This document shows, piece by piece, positions 1-6,182 of a DNA stretch of 10,192 nucleotides. This stretch comes from an uncultured Lachnospiraceae bacterium. Its GTDB lineage: Bacteria > Bacillota > Clostridia > Lachnospirales > Lachnospiraceae. The notes under the pieces are model-generated. The model was not told the origin of the DNA. It searched no databases and was given only the letters and a program-made list of their open reading frames with translations. The DNA is taken from NCBI GenBank assembly GCA_902783765.1, contig CACZSB010000091.1:1-10192 (forward strand), read 5' to 3'. Each line of letters opens with the position of its first letter. Position 1 is the stretch's first letter. A program made the position numbers and the translations under genes.

Positions 1-1
1 A

Positions 2-181
2 GCGGCGGTGGTATTGCTGATTAACATGCTAGATGATACCATCAAGGGCACCGTGGACTTTGAACAGTGGGATTATCCGCTGCTGGCGGTGATTCCCAAT
101 CTGAATGAAAACGAAAGCGACGGCTACGGTTATGGCTATGCAGCGGCCCGTCCGGGGAAAAAGGGAGGGAAAAAAGGATGA
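2..181 (+). CDS. Wzz/CpsC-type polysaccharide chain-length modulator, C-terminal fragment
   Basis: Only the last 59 codons are present; the gene begins left of the window. The visible part starts in a hydrophobic run (AAVVLLINMLDD), which is the end of the second membrane helix. It is followed by the short cytoplasmic stretch DYPLLAVIPNL, typical of the post-membrane end of Wzz/CpsC/YveK-type proteins, and a Gly/Tyr/Lys-rich tail (DGYGYGY, then GKKGGKKG). In Gram-positive-type systems this membrane protein activates the separate CpsD kinase through its cytoplasmic tail and sets polysaccharide chain length. The stop codon overlaps the cpsD start by 4 bp (ATGA), so the two are translationally coupled. 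Family assignment rests on the tail and on the neighbours; the diagnostic N-terminal part is not visible. Confidence 0.8.
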   Translation, partial: AAVVLLINMLDDTIKGTVDFEQWDYPLLAVIPNLNENESDGYGYGYAAARPGKKGGKKG

Positions 182-927
182 AGCTCAAGAAAAATGCACC
201 GGTTCCCACCCTGGCAGAGGAAAGAAAGCATATTCTGAATGATAAAACCCCCTTTGCTGCCCAGGAAGCATATAAAAATCTTCGGACTAATCTGATGTTT
301 TCCACCGCGGGAGACGGCTGTAAAGTGATTCTGGTCACCAGCCCGGAGCAGGGGGAAGCCAAGAGCACCACTGCCGTGAATTTGGCCTTATCCTTTGCCC
401 AGAATAATTCCAAGGTCCTGTTGGTGGACGGGGATCTTCGTTTGCCCACGGTGGCCCGAAAGCTGGCCCTGGACGGCGCCCCGGGCCTGACGGATCTTTT
501 GGTGGGGCGGGCCAAGACCAACGAGGCCATGCGGATTTTGTCCAACGGCCTTTATCTGCTGCCCTCCGGAACCGTGCCCCCCAATCCCGTGGAGCTTCTG
601 GGGGCCAGACAGATGGAAAATATGATCGAGTTTTTGCGGAAAAGCTTTGATTACATCATTATAGACACGCCGCCGGTGAACGTGGTTTCCGATGCCCTGG
701 TGCTTTCTCCCCGGGCGGATGGGACGGTGCTGGTGGTTCGGCAGGGTGTATCCACCATGAAATCGACAGAGGAGGCCATCCGCAAGCTGGAATTTGCCGA
801 AGCCAAGATTCTGGGCTTTGTCTTTACCGATGTCCATTCGGAGAAAAAGCACGGGAAATACGGCGGAAAATACAGTTACAGCTATGGCCGCCGCAAAAGC
901 GAAGGAGAAACCCGAAACAATCCATGA
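178..927 (+). CDS. cpsD: CpsD/CapB-family bacterial tyrosine kinase (exopolysaccharide control)
   Basis: This is a 249-aa cytoplasmic BY-kinase that autophosphorylates on tyrosines and, with its membrane modulator, controls polymerisation and export of capsule or exopolysaccharide. Visible features in order: an EAYKNLRTNL segment (residues 29-38), the oligomerisation/activation motif of the family; a Walker A region SPEQGEAKSTT with Lys62; Walker A' LLVDGDLR with Asp84 and Asp86; Walker B YIIIDTPP with Asp163; and a C-terminal tyrosine cluster at 228, 232, 234 and 236, the usual autophosphorylation sites. Length is normal for a stand-alone CpsD. The Walker A has Ala where most members have Gly (GEAKS rather than GEGKS). 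The start is set by a purine-rich site (AGGGAGG) about 8 nt upstream and by the ATGA overlap with the preceding gene. CpsB, encoded next, is the matching phosphatase. Confidence 0.93.
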   Translation: MKLKKNAPVPTLAEERKHILNDKTPFAAQEAYKNLRTNLMFSTAGDGCKVILVTSPEQGEAKSTTAVNLALSFAQNNSKVLLVDGDLRLPTVARKLALDGAPGLTDLLVGRAKTNEAMRILSNGLYLLPSGTVPPNPVELLGARQMENMIEFLRKSFDYIIIDTPPVNVVSDALVLSPRADGTVLVVRQGVSTMKSTEEAIRKLEFAEAKILGFVFTDVHSEKKHGKYGGKYSYSYGRRKSEGETRNNP

Positions 928-1634
928 GCATAAGCGATTTTCACACGCATATCCTGCCGGGTATTGATGACGGCAGCCGGAGTCTGGAAATCAGCGAAAA
1001 AATGCTGGATATCCAGGCGGCTCAGGGGGTGGAACAAATCGTTCTGACCCCCCATTTTTACGCGGATGAAAACCGGATTGAGCGTTTCCTAAGCCGCAGA
1101 AGCACGGCGCTGGAAGCCCTGCTCCCGTTGGCAGCGTCACGGAAAATCTCCCTGATTCCCGGGGCGGAGGTGGCCTATTTCGATGCCATGAGCCGGGCGG
1201 AGGGGTTAGAGCAGCTTTGCCTGGAAGGTTCCCGTCTGATGCTGCTGGAGCTTCCCTTCCGTCAGTGGAACCGCCGGGATCTGGATGAAATCGAGGGACT
1301 TCTGGATAAAAAGTATGAGCTGATTCTGGCCCATCTGGAACGATATATTCCCTTCCAGCGGGATAAAAGCATTCTCGAAACCCTGCTGACCCTGCCCCTT
1401 TTGGTGCAAATCAATGCGGAAAGCCTGCTGACTTTTCGGAGCCGCCGGATGGTGCTGAAGCTCTTTGCCGCGGGCAAGGCTCACCTTTTGGGTTCGGACT
1501 GTCACAATTTGGACAGCCGCAGGCCCAATCTGGCGGAGGGCCGCGGGGTGCTGCAAAAGAAGCTGGGCCCGGCCTTTCTGGAGGAAATGGACGCCCGGGG
1601 CAGTCAGCTTATCGCCCTTTGCAGCCCCCGGTAG
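924..1634 (+). CDS. cpsB: CpsB/CapC-type PHP-fold tyrosine-protein phosphatase
   Basis: This 236-aa metal-dependent phosphatase of the PHP superfamily dephosphorylates the CpsD kinase and so completes the phosphorylation cycle that controls exopolysaccharide synthesis. Metal-ligand motifs are all present: DFHTHILPGIDDG (residues 5-17, His7 and His9), TPHFY (His44), GAEVAY (Glu82), LELPF (Glu109), LAHLERY (His137) and GSDCHN (Asp192, His194). The length matches the family (about 240-260 aa). The start codon overlaps the cpsD stop (ATGA). A purine-rich AAGGAGA lies too far upstream (about 16 nt) to be a normal ribosome site, so coupling is likely. No convincing terminator follows; the next gene has its own promoter 28 bp after the stop. 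Confidence 0.94.
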   Translation: MSISDFHTHILPGIDDGSRSLEISEKMLDIQAAQGVEQIVLTPHFYADENRIERFLSRRSTALEALLPLAASRKISLIPGAEVAYFDAMSRAEGLEQLCLEGSRLMLLELPFRQWNRRDLDEIEGLLDKKYELILAHLERYIPFQRDKSILETLLTLPLLVQINAESLLTFRSRRMVLKLFAAGKAHLLGSDCHNLDSRRPNLAEGRGVLQKKLGPAFLEEMDARGSQLIALCSPR

Positions 1635-1661
1635 GAATCCCCAAAAGCCTGGGCTTTACCC

Positions 1662-1690
1662 TTGACCCGGGGCGGTCTCTGTGGCATAAT
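1662..1690 (+). promoter_or_regulatory. Sigma-70-type promoter for the spt/SDR pair
   Basis: TTGACC (1662-1667, 5 of 6 consensus) and CATAAT (1685-1690, 5 of 6) are separated by exactly 17 bp, and an AT-rich stretch lies downstream. The predicted start near 1697 gives a leader of about 70 nt before the ATG at 1768. It separates the spt/SDR pair from the upstream exopolysaccharide operon. Confidence 0.7.
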
Positions 1691-1767
1691 GGGCCTGTCT
1701 TTCTTTAGATTCTTTATTTTTTGTTTATAATTGCAGCGGACTTCGTGTTCGAAAAGTGGAGGCTGCC

Positions 1768-2955
1768 ATGGATTTGTTTGAAAAATGTTTTCAATATAAG
1801 CGGGTGGAGGAGGTCCGGGCCCAGGGGATTTATCCCTACTTCCATGCCCTGGAATCCCGTCAGGATACGGAAGTAATCATGGAGGGCAAGCGCCGGATTA
1901 TGTTGGGCTCCAATAATTATCTGGGACTCACCACCCATCCGGATGTCATTGCCGCAGGTATTAAAGCCTACGAGAATTACGGATCCGGCTGCAGCGGCTC
2001 CCGCTTTTTAAACGGTACGCTGGAATTGCATCTGGAGCTGGAGGCGGCCCTGGCCCGCTTCCTGCACAAGGAAGCGATTATGACCTTTTCCACAGGTTTC
2101 CAATCCAATCTGGGTATTATCAGCGCCCTGGTGGGCAAAAATGATTATGTGATCATGGACCGGGAGAATCATGCCAGCCTTTATGACGGCTGCAAGCTTT
2201 CCTATGGGACCATGCTGCGCTATCGCCACGGCAATATGGAGGAGCTGCGCCGCTGTCTGGAGCGGGTTCCGGAAAACGCCGGGGCCCTGATTGTGACGGA
2301 TGGCGTATTCTCCATGGGCGGGGATATCGCCAAGCTTCCGGAGATTTGCGCTTTGGCGGAGGAATTCGGCGCCCGGGTTATGGTGGACGACGCCCACGGT
2401 CTGGGGGTTATCGGCGAAGGAGGCCGGGGTACAGCCAGCTATTTCGGGCTGGAGGACAAAGTGGATATTTACATGGGAACTTTTTCCAAGTCCCTGGCCT
2501 CTTTGGGAGGCTACATGGCGGCTTCGGAAAAGGTGACGGAATATGTACGCCATAATTCCAGACCCTTTATTTTCTCCGCTTCCATGACGCCGGCCAACAC
2601 GGCTTCGGCTCTGGCCGCTTTGAAGGTTCTGGAGGCGAATCCTTCCTTGCCGGAAAAACTTCAGGAGAACGCCCTTTATATGCGGCAGGCCCTGAGGGAC
2701 CGGGCGGTGGCCATGCGCTCTGGCGGCGGAGAGCAGATTCCCATTATTCCCATTTATACTTATGAACCCATGCGGACATTGATGATTACCACCGCCCTTT
2801 ATGACCGGGGCGTCTATGTAAACAGTTCCCTGCCCCCGGCGGTGGGGCCCAATGAGTGCCTGATCCGCACCTCCTTAATGGCCACCCATACCCACGAACT
2901 GATTGACGAGGCGGTGGATATTATCGCCCGGGTCTTAGAGGAGTATACACTGTGA
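1768..2955 (+). CDS. spt: Serine palmitoyltransferase-like alpha-oxoamine synthase (PLP enzyme)
   Basis: This fold-type I PLP enzyme condenses an amino acid with an acyl-CoA, releasing CO2; the best match is serine plus palmitoyl-CoA to 3-ketosphinganine. The N-terminal stretch GIYPYF..ES.QDTEVIM.GK and GSNNYLGLT resembles, from memory, bacterial (Bacteroides-type) serine palmitoyltransferase more than BioF or 2-amino-3-ketobutyrate ligase. Other motifs are GSGCSGSRFLNGT, ENHAS (His135, PLP stacking), VDDAHGLGVIG (Asp207, His210) and GTFSKSLASLGG with PLP-lysine Lys241; the FSKS form is typical of SPT. I chose ATG 1768 (395 aa) over GTG 1756: GGAGG at 1758-1762 lies 5 nt before the ATG and would sit inside the coding region if GTG were used. 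The stop overlaps the next gene by 4 bp. CoA ligases or BioF-like roles remain possible, but no biotin genes are nearby. Confidence 0.85.
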   Translation: MDLFEKCFQYKRVEEVRAQGIYPYFHALESRQDTEVIMEGKRRIMLGSNNYLGLTTHPDVIAAGIKAYENYGSGCSGSRFLNGTLELHLELEAALARFLHKEAIMTFSTGFQSNLGIISALVGKNDYVIMDRENHASLYDGCKLSYGTMLRYRHGNMEELRRCLERVPENAGALIVTDGVFSMGGDIAKLPEICALAEEFGARVMVDDAHGLGVIGEGGRGTASYFGLEDKVDIYMGTFSKSLASLGGYMAASEKVTEYVRHNSRPFIFSASMTPANTASALAALKVLEANPSLPEKLQENALYMRQALRDRAVAMRSGGGEQIPIIPIYTYEPMRTLMITTALYDRGVYVNSSLPPAVGPNECLIRTSLMATHTHELIDEAVDIIARVLEEYTL

Positions 2956-3740
2956 ACCGCCCCGTGGCTCTGGTGACGGGGGGGACCAGCGGGATTGGTC
3001 TGGAAACAGCCCGGGCTCTGCGTCAGGCAGGGTGCCGGGTTTTTAGCCTTAGCCGCCGGGAGGCCGGCGGAGAGGATCATATTCAGGCCGATGTGACCCG
3101 GGAGGAAGAAGCGGCGGCGGCGGTGGAATATGTGATCCGGCAGGCCGGCCGTCTGGATATATTGGTAAACTGCGCCGGATTTGGCATATCCGGGGCGGTG
3201 GAATTCACGGAGCTTTCCGAGGCCCGTCGCCAGCTGGAGGTAAATTTCTTCGGCATGGTCAATATGAACAAAGCGGTTCTGCCCTTTATGCGGGCCCAGG
3301 GGGGTGGCCGCATTGTGACCATCAGCTCTGTTGCAGCCCCGGTGCCCATCCCTTTTCAGACCTATTATTCCGTCAGCAAAGCAGCCATCAATGCCTATAC
3401 CCTGGCCCTGGCCAATGAGGTCAGGCCCTATCATATCAGCGTCTGCGCCGTCATGCCCGGGGATATCGCCACGGGCTTTACCGACGCCCGGGCGAAAAGC
3501 TATGGGGGAGACGATGTTTACGGAGGCCGGATCGCCCGCAGTGTGGCGGTGATGGAAAAGGATGAGCGAAACGGAATGAGCGCCGCCGCCGCTGGAGGCT
3601 ACGTGGCCCGAGTGGCCCTTAAGAAAAAAAGCCGTCCCCTTTTGGCCATCGGTCTTTCTTACAAGGCGGTCTGCCTGCTGGCCAAGCTGCTGCCGGCGTC
3701 TTTTGCCAACTGGATCATCGGTCGTATTTACGCTCGGTAA
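2952..3740 (+). CDS. Short-chain dehydrogenase/reductase, candidate 3-ketosphinganine reductase
   Basis: This is a classical SDR of 262 aa. Its Rossmann glycine motif is TGGTSGIG (residues 9-16), with NCAGFG (73-78), Asn98, Ser125/Ser126 and the YSVSK catalytic pair Tyr139/Lys143. The C-terminal 35 residues are hydrophobic and end WIIGRIYAR, possibly a membrane-associating tail. It starts with GTG and overlaps the spt stop by 4 bp (GTGA). AGAGGAG lies about 8 nt upstream, supporting that start. The tight coupling to the SPT-like gene suggests NAD(P)H-dependent reduction of the ketone that enzyme makes, giving sphinganine. SDR family membership is secure; the substrate is inferred from context alone, and the family has many substrates. 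Confidence 0.85.
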   Translation: MNRPVALVTGGTSGIGLETARALRQAGCRVFSLSRREAGGEDHIQADVTREEEAAAAVEYVIRQAGRLDILVNCAGFGISGAVEFTELSEARRQLEVNFFGMVNMNKAVLPFMRAQGGGRIVTISSVAAPVPIPFQTYYSVSKAAINAYTLALANEVRPYHISVCAVMPGDIATGFTDARAKSYGGDDVYGGRIARSVAVMEKDERNGMSAAAAGGYVARVALKKKSRPLLAIGLSYKAVCLLAKLLPASFANWIIGRIYAR

Positions 3741-3786
3741 AAGGGCTGTTTAATATCTGCTAATTTTTCTCGATTTTTCCTTGATT

Positions 3787-3810
3787 CTTTGCAAAAATTA
3801 TCTTGCAAGG
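3787..3810 (+). promoter_or_regulatory. Inverted repeat overlapping the -35 box (possible operator)
   Basis: CTTTGCAA (3787-3794) and TTGCAAGG (3803-3810) form an 8-bp inverted repeat (one G-T) around an 8-nt AT-rich spacer. The right half covers the -35 hexamer of the decarboxylase promoter, a position where a bound repressor would block RNA polymerase. No regulator gene is visible, so this is a candidate only. Confidence 0.35.
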
Positions 3811-3831
3811 GCCGTCCGCTTGCTATATACT
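3803..3831 (+). promoter_or_regulatory. Promoter of the sodium-pump decarboxylase operon
   Basis: TTGCAA (3803-3808, 4 of 6) and TATACT (3826-3831, 5 of 6) are 17 bp apart. The region upstream is AT-rich with T-runs, like an UP element. The predicted start near 3838 gives a leader of about 40 nt before the ATG at 3879, which has GAGGTG at 3865-3870 as its ribosome site. Confidence 0.65.
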
Positions 3832-3878
3832 GTAAACGGCGTTTTATGGCGCACTAAAGATTATGAGGTGAGCGGAAA

Positions 3879-4199
3879 ATGATTCGATTCCTTGTGGCCG
3901 CCAGCGATATCTTGCTGGGAGAGGCGCTGGGCAATATGGCCGCCGGTCTCGGCGTGGTATTTTTGGCCCTGCTTTTCCTTTGCGGCATTATTTCCCTGTT
4001 CAAGTTTCTTTCCAAAAACGATCAGAAGACGGTAAAGGCGGCAGCGCCGGCTCCGGCCGTCAAGGCTGCCCCGGCCCAGAAGCCGGCAGCACCGGATGAA
4101 AACGCCCTGGACGGCGCCGTATTGGCGGTGATTTTGGCGGCAGTGGCAGAAAAGTGCGGCCCCAATGCCCGGGTCACGGCCATCGAAAAGGCAAAATGA
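3879..4199 (+). CDS. OadG/MmdD-type small membrane subunit of the decarboxylase pump
   Basis: This 106-aa protein has one membrane helix (about residues 16-42), an Ala/Pro/Lys linker (54-73) and a C-terminal amphipathic segment (DGAVLAVILAAVAEKCG), which is the layout of the gamma subunit of oxaloacetate decarboxylase and the delta subunit of methylmalonyl-CoA decarboxylase. In those complexes it ties the soluble carboxyltransferase to the membrane beta subunit and stabilises assembly. It is the first gene of the operon, behind a good promoter and a GAGGTG ribosome site. Sequence conservation in this family is low, so the assignment leans on topology and on the three following genes. It could be called oadG, mmdD or gcdD; I leave the symbol open. 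Confidence 0.8.
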   Translation: MIRFLVAASDILLGEALGNMAAGLGVVFLALLFLCGIISLFKFLSKNDQKTVKAAAPAPAVKAAPAQKPAAPDENALDGAVLAVILAAVAEKCGPNARVTAIEKAK

Positions 4200-4201
4200 G
4201 T

Positions 4202-4228
4202 GTTATCCCGAGCGAAGCGAAGGATTCC
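4202..4228 (+). repeat. Dispersed intergenic repeat, copy 1
   Basis: This copy reads GTTATCCCGAGCGAAGCGAA, then GGATTCC. It belongs to the same family as the two copies at 7812-7874 (loosely, GTCATCCTGAGCGAAGCGAA followed by GGATCC). The unit can fold into a small hairpin with ATCC/GGAT ends and a GC-GAA-GC tip. It lies between the first and second genes of the decarboxylase operon, immediately after the stop codon. Read backwards it yields spurious peptides of the ILRFARDN type. Confidence 0.7.
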
Positions 4229-4283
4229 GAAAACAATAATTGGAATTATAAATACACCCAATCTTTCCAGGAGGAAATAACAA

Positions 4284-4715
4284 ATGAGCAACTACAAAAT
4301 CACTGTTAACGGCGTGACCTATGATGTTACCGTGGAAGGCGGCGGATTTGCCCCCACCTTCTCCTCTCCCATGATGAGCCAGCCCGCCAGCTTTGCCCCG
4401 GCGGCTCCTGTGGCCCCCGCAGCTCCGGCAGCCCCTGCGGCGCCCAAGGCGGCGGCCCCGGCTCCTGCTGCGGCCCCCAAGGCGGCGGCCCCGGCCGGCG
4501 GCGGCATGAATGTGGAGGCCCAGGTCATTGGTAAGATCTGGAAGATCGTGGCCAAGGTGGGGGACAGCGTTTCCGCCGGCGACGAAATCGTTATCTTAGA
4601 CTCTATGAAAATGGAGATTCCCGTGGTGGCCCCTCAGGATGGCACCGTGGCTTCTATCAATGTAAAGGAAGGCGACGCCGTGGAAGTGGGCGACGTAATC
4701 GCAACCCTGAGCTAA
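4284..4715 (+). CDS. gcdC: Biotin carboxyl carrier subunit of the decarboxylase (GcdC/MmdC-type)
   Basis: This 143-aa carrier protein holds a covalently bound biotin that shuttles carboxyl groups from the alpha subunit to the membrane beta subunit. Layout: a short N-terminal beta segment (MSNYKITVNGVTYDVTVEGG); an Ala/Pro-rich flexible linker (about 38-71) with Lys at 55 and 66; then the biotinyl domain (75-143). The biotin site is DSMKMEI with Lys109, a variant of the usual EAMKM that occurs in decarboxylase carriers. The domain ends in the normal GDVIATLS. A strong AGGAGG (4269-4274) lies 9 nt before the ATG. It supplies the biotin domain that the alpha subunit of this operon lacks. Confidence 0.93.
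   Translation: MSNYKITVNGVTYDVTVEGGGFAPTFSSPMMSQPASFAPAAPVAPAAPAAPAAPKAAAPAPAAAPKAAAPAGGGMNVEAQVIGKIWKIVAKVGDSVSAGDEIVILDSMKMEIPVVAPQDGTVASINVKEGDAVEVGDVIATLS
4443..4495 (+). repeat. Internal direct repeat in the Ala/Pro linker of the biotin carrier
   Basis: The 20-bp sequence CCCAAGGCGGCGGCCCCGGC occurs at 4443-4462 and again at 4476-4495, coding for two PKAAAPA units. Such perfect repeats allow linker length to change by slippage or recombination. It is a local feature of the gene, not a mobile element. Confidence 0.8.
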
Positions 4716-4739
4716 GTTCAGTCCAAAGGAGTATACGTT

Positions 4740-6125
4740 ATGTTGTTAAGTATCGGAGATACCCTTGCCAATCTGGCTCAGCAGACGGCCTTTGCTTCCC
4801 TGGACTGGAAAAACTACGTGATGATTCTGGTGGCGTGTGTTTTCCTGTACCTGGCCATTGCCAAGGGCTTTGAGCCCCTGCTGCTGACCCCTATTGCCTT
4901 CGGCATGCTGCTGGTGAATATTTATCCCCAGATCATTGCATCCCCCACCATCTCCTATTTGGATCCCGACGGAAACGAGATTGCCATTGTGGAGTTTGCC
5001 GGGGAGGATTTGCTGGCGGCCTGGCGGGTCTGTGAAGAGGTCTATTCGACGGACGGCAAGAAGATGGAGCTGCAGGATGCCACCGGTGTAACGGTGGCTA
5101 CGGTCAAGGCCGGTTCCGCTGTGGAGTCCCTGGCGGAAGCCGTTGCGGCCATGAAGACCTATCTGCCCCAATTTGCCTATACCACCAAGGAGAATGCCGG
5201 CGGTCTGCTGCATTACTTCTATATTTTAGACGAGTGGGCCATTCTGCCCTGCCTGATTTTCATGGGTGTGGGCGCCATGACGGACTTTGCCCCCCTGATT
5301 GCCAACCCCATCAGCTTCCTGCTGGGGGCGGCGGCTCAGTTCGGTATTTATGTGGCCTATTTGGGGGCCATTGCCCTGGGCTTTAAGGGCTCCGAAGCGG
5401 CGGCCATTTCCATCATCGGCGGCGCCGACGGCCCCACCTCCATTTTCCTGGCCTCCAAGCTGGGGCAGTTCCATTTGATGGGACCCATTGCCGTGGCAGC
5501 CTATTCCTACATGTCCCTGGTGCCCATGATCCAGCCCCCTATTATGAAGCTGATGACCAGCGAGAAGGACCGGAAGATCAAAATGGGACAGCTGCGGCCT
5601 GTGTCCAAGCTGGAAAGAATTCTCTTCCCCATTATTATCACCATTGTGGTGGCCATGATCCTGCCCTCCACGGCGCCCCTGATCGGCATGCTGATGCTGG
5701 GGAACCTGTTCAGGGAATGCGGCGTGACCCGCCAGCTCCAGGAGACCGCCTCCAATGCCCTGATGTACATTGTGGTTATTCTGCTGGCCATCTCTGTGGG
5801 TGCCACCACCAGCGGTGAAGCCTTCCTGCGGATTGAAACCCTGAAGATTGTGGTGCTGGGTCTGGTGGCCTTTGCCTTCGGCACCTTCGGCGGCATGCTT
5901 CTGGGCCAGGTTCTCTGCAAAGCCACGGGGGGTAAGATTAACCCGCTGATTGGTTCCGCCGGTGTGTCCGCCGTGCCCATGGCGGCCCGGGTATCCCAGA
6001 AAGTGGGCGCCCAAGCGGATCCCACCAATTTCCTGCTGATGCACGCCATGGGGCCTAATGTGGCCGGCGTCATCGGTACCGCTGTGGCGGCCGGCGTGTT
6101 CATGGCCATCTACGGCGTGTTCTGA
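4740..6125 (+). CDS. oadB: Sodium-pump decarboxylase beta subunit (OadB/GcdB/MmdB family)
   Basis: This 461-aa polytopic membrane protein decarboxylates carboxybiotin and couples it to Na+ export. Diagnostic motifs: FMGVGAMTDFAPLIANP (174-190); GGADGPTSIF (227-236), whose Asp230 corresponds to the essential Asp203 of the Klebsiella protein; AAYSYMSL (253-260) with the conserved Tyr; and NPLIGSAGVSAVPMAARV (401-418), the second conserved Na+/proton region. The protein is longer than typical GcdB (about 375 aa) because of a soluble insertion of roughly 85-90 residues (65-153) after the first two hydrophobic segments, just before GGLLHYFY. The ribosome site AAAGGAG (4725-4731) lies 8 nt before the ATG. 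It follows the biotin carrier by 24 bp. Confidence 0.95.
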   Translation: MLLSIGDTLANLAQQTAFASLDWKNYVMILVACVFLYLAIAKGFEPLLLTPIAFGMLLVNIYPQIIASPTISYLDPDGNEIAIVEFAGEDLLAAWRVCEEVYSTDGKKMELQDATGVTVATVKAGSAVESLAEAVAAMKTYLPQFAYTTKENAGGLLHYFYILDEWAILPCLIFMGVGAMTDFAPLIANPISFLLGAAAQFGIYVAYLGAIALGFKGSEAAAISIIGGADGPTSIFLASKLGQFHLMGPIAVAAYSYMSLVPMIQPPIMKLMTSEKDRKIKMGQLRPVSKLERILFPIIITIVVAMILPSTAPLIGMLMLGNLFRECGVTRQLQETASNALMYIVVILLAISVGATTSGEAFLRIETLKIVVLGLVAFAFGTFGGMLLGQVLCKATGGKINPLIGSAGVSAVPMAARVSQKVGAQADPTNFLLMHAMGPNVAGVIGTAVAAGVFMAIYGVF

Positions 6126-6139
6126 AACCCTGTTATGAC

Positions 6140-6168
6140 GGGGCGGTGCTTTGCGCCGCCCCTTTTTT
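6140..6168 (+). terminator. Intrinsic terminator/attenuator between beta and alpha subunit genes
   Basis: GGGGCGG (6140-6146) pairs with CCGCCCC (6156-6162). Two further pairs (T-G and G-C) extend it to a 9-bp stem with loop CTTTG, and six T follow (6163-6168). It starts 14 nt after the oadB stop and ends just before the AAAGGA ribosome site (6170-6175) of the next gene. I see no promoter between it and that gene, so partial readthrough probably tunes the amount of alpha subunit. Confidence 0.75.
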
Positions 6169-6182
6169 GAAAGGATTGTATT

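Noticed and set aside
1641..1660. Small AAAGC/GCTTT hairpin after cpsB as a terminator
   Set aside because: The stem is only 5 bp with no T-run after it; the sequence runs directly into the next promoter.
1756..1767. GTG at 1756 as the start of the SPT-like gene
   Set aside because: It would include the GGAGG ribosome site in the coding sequence; ATG 1768 lies 5 nt after that site and fits the family.
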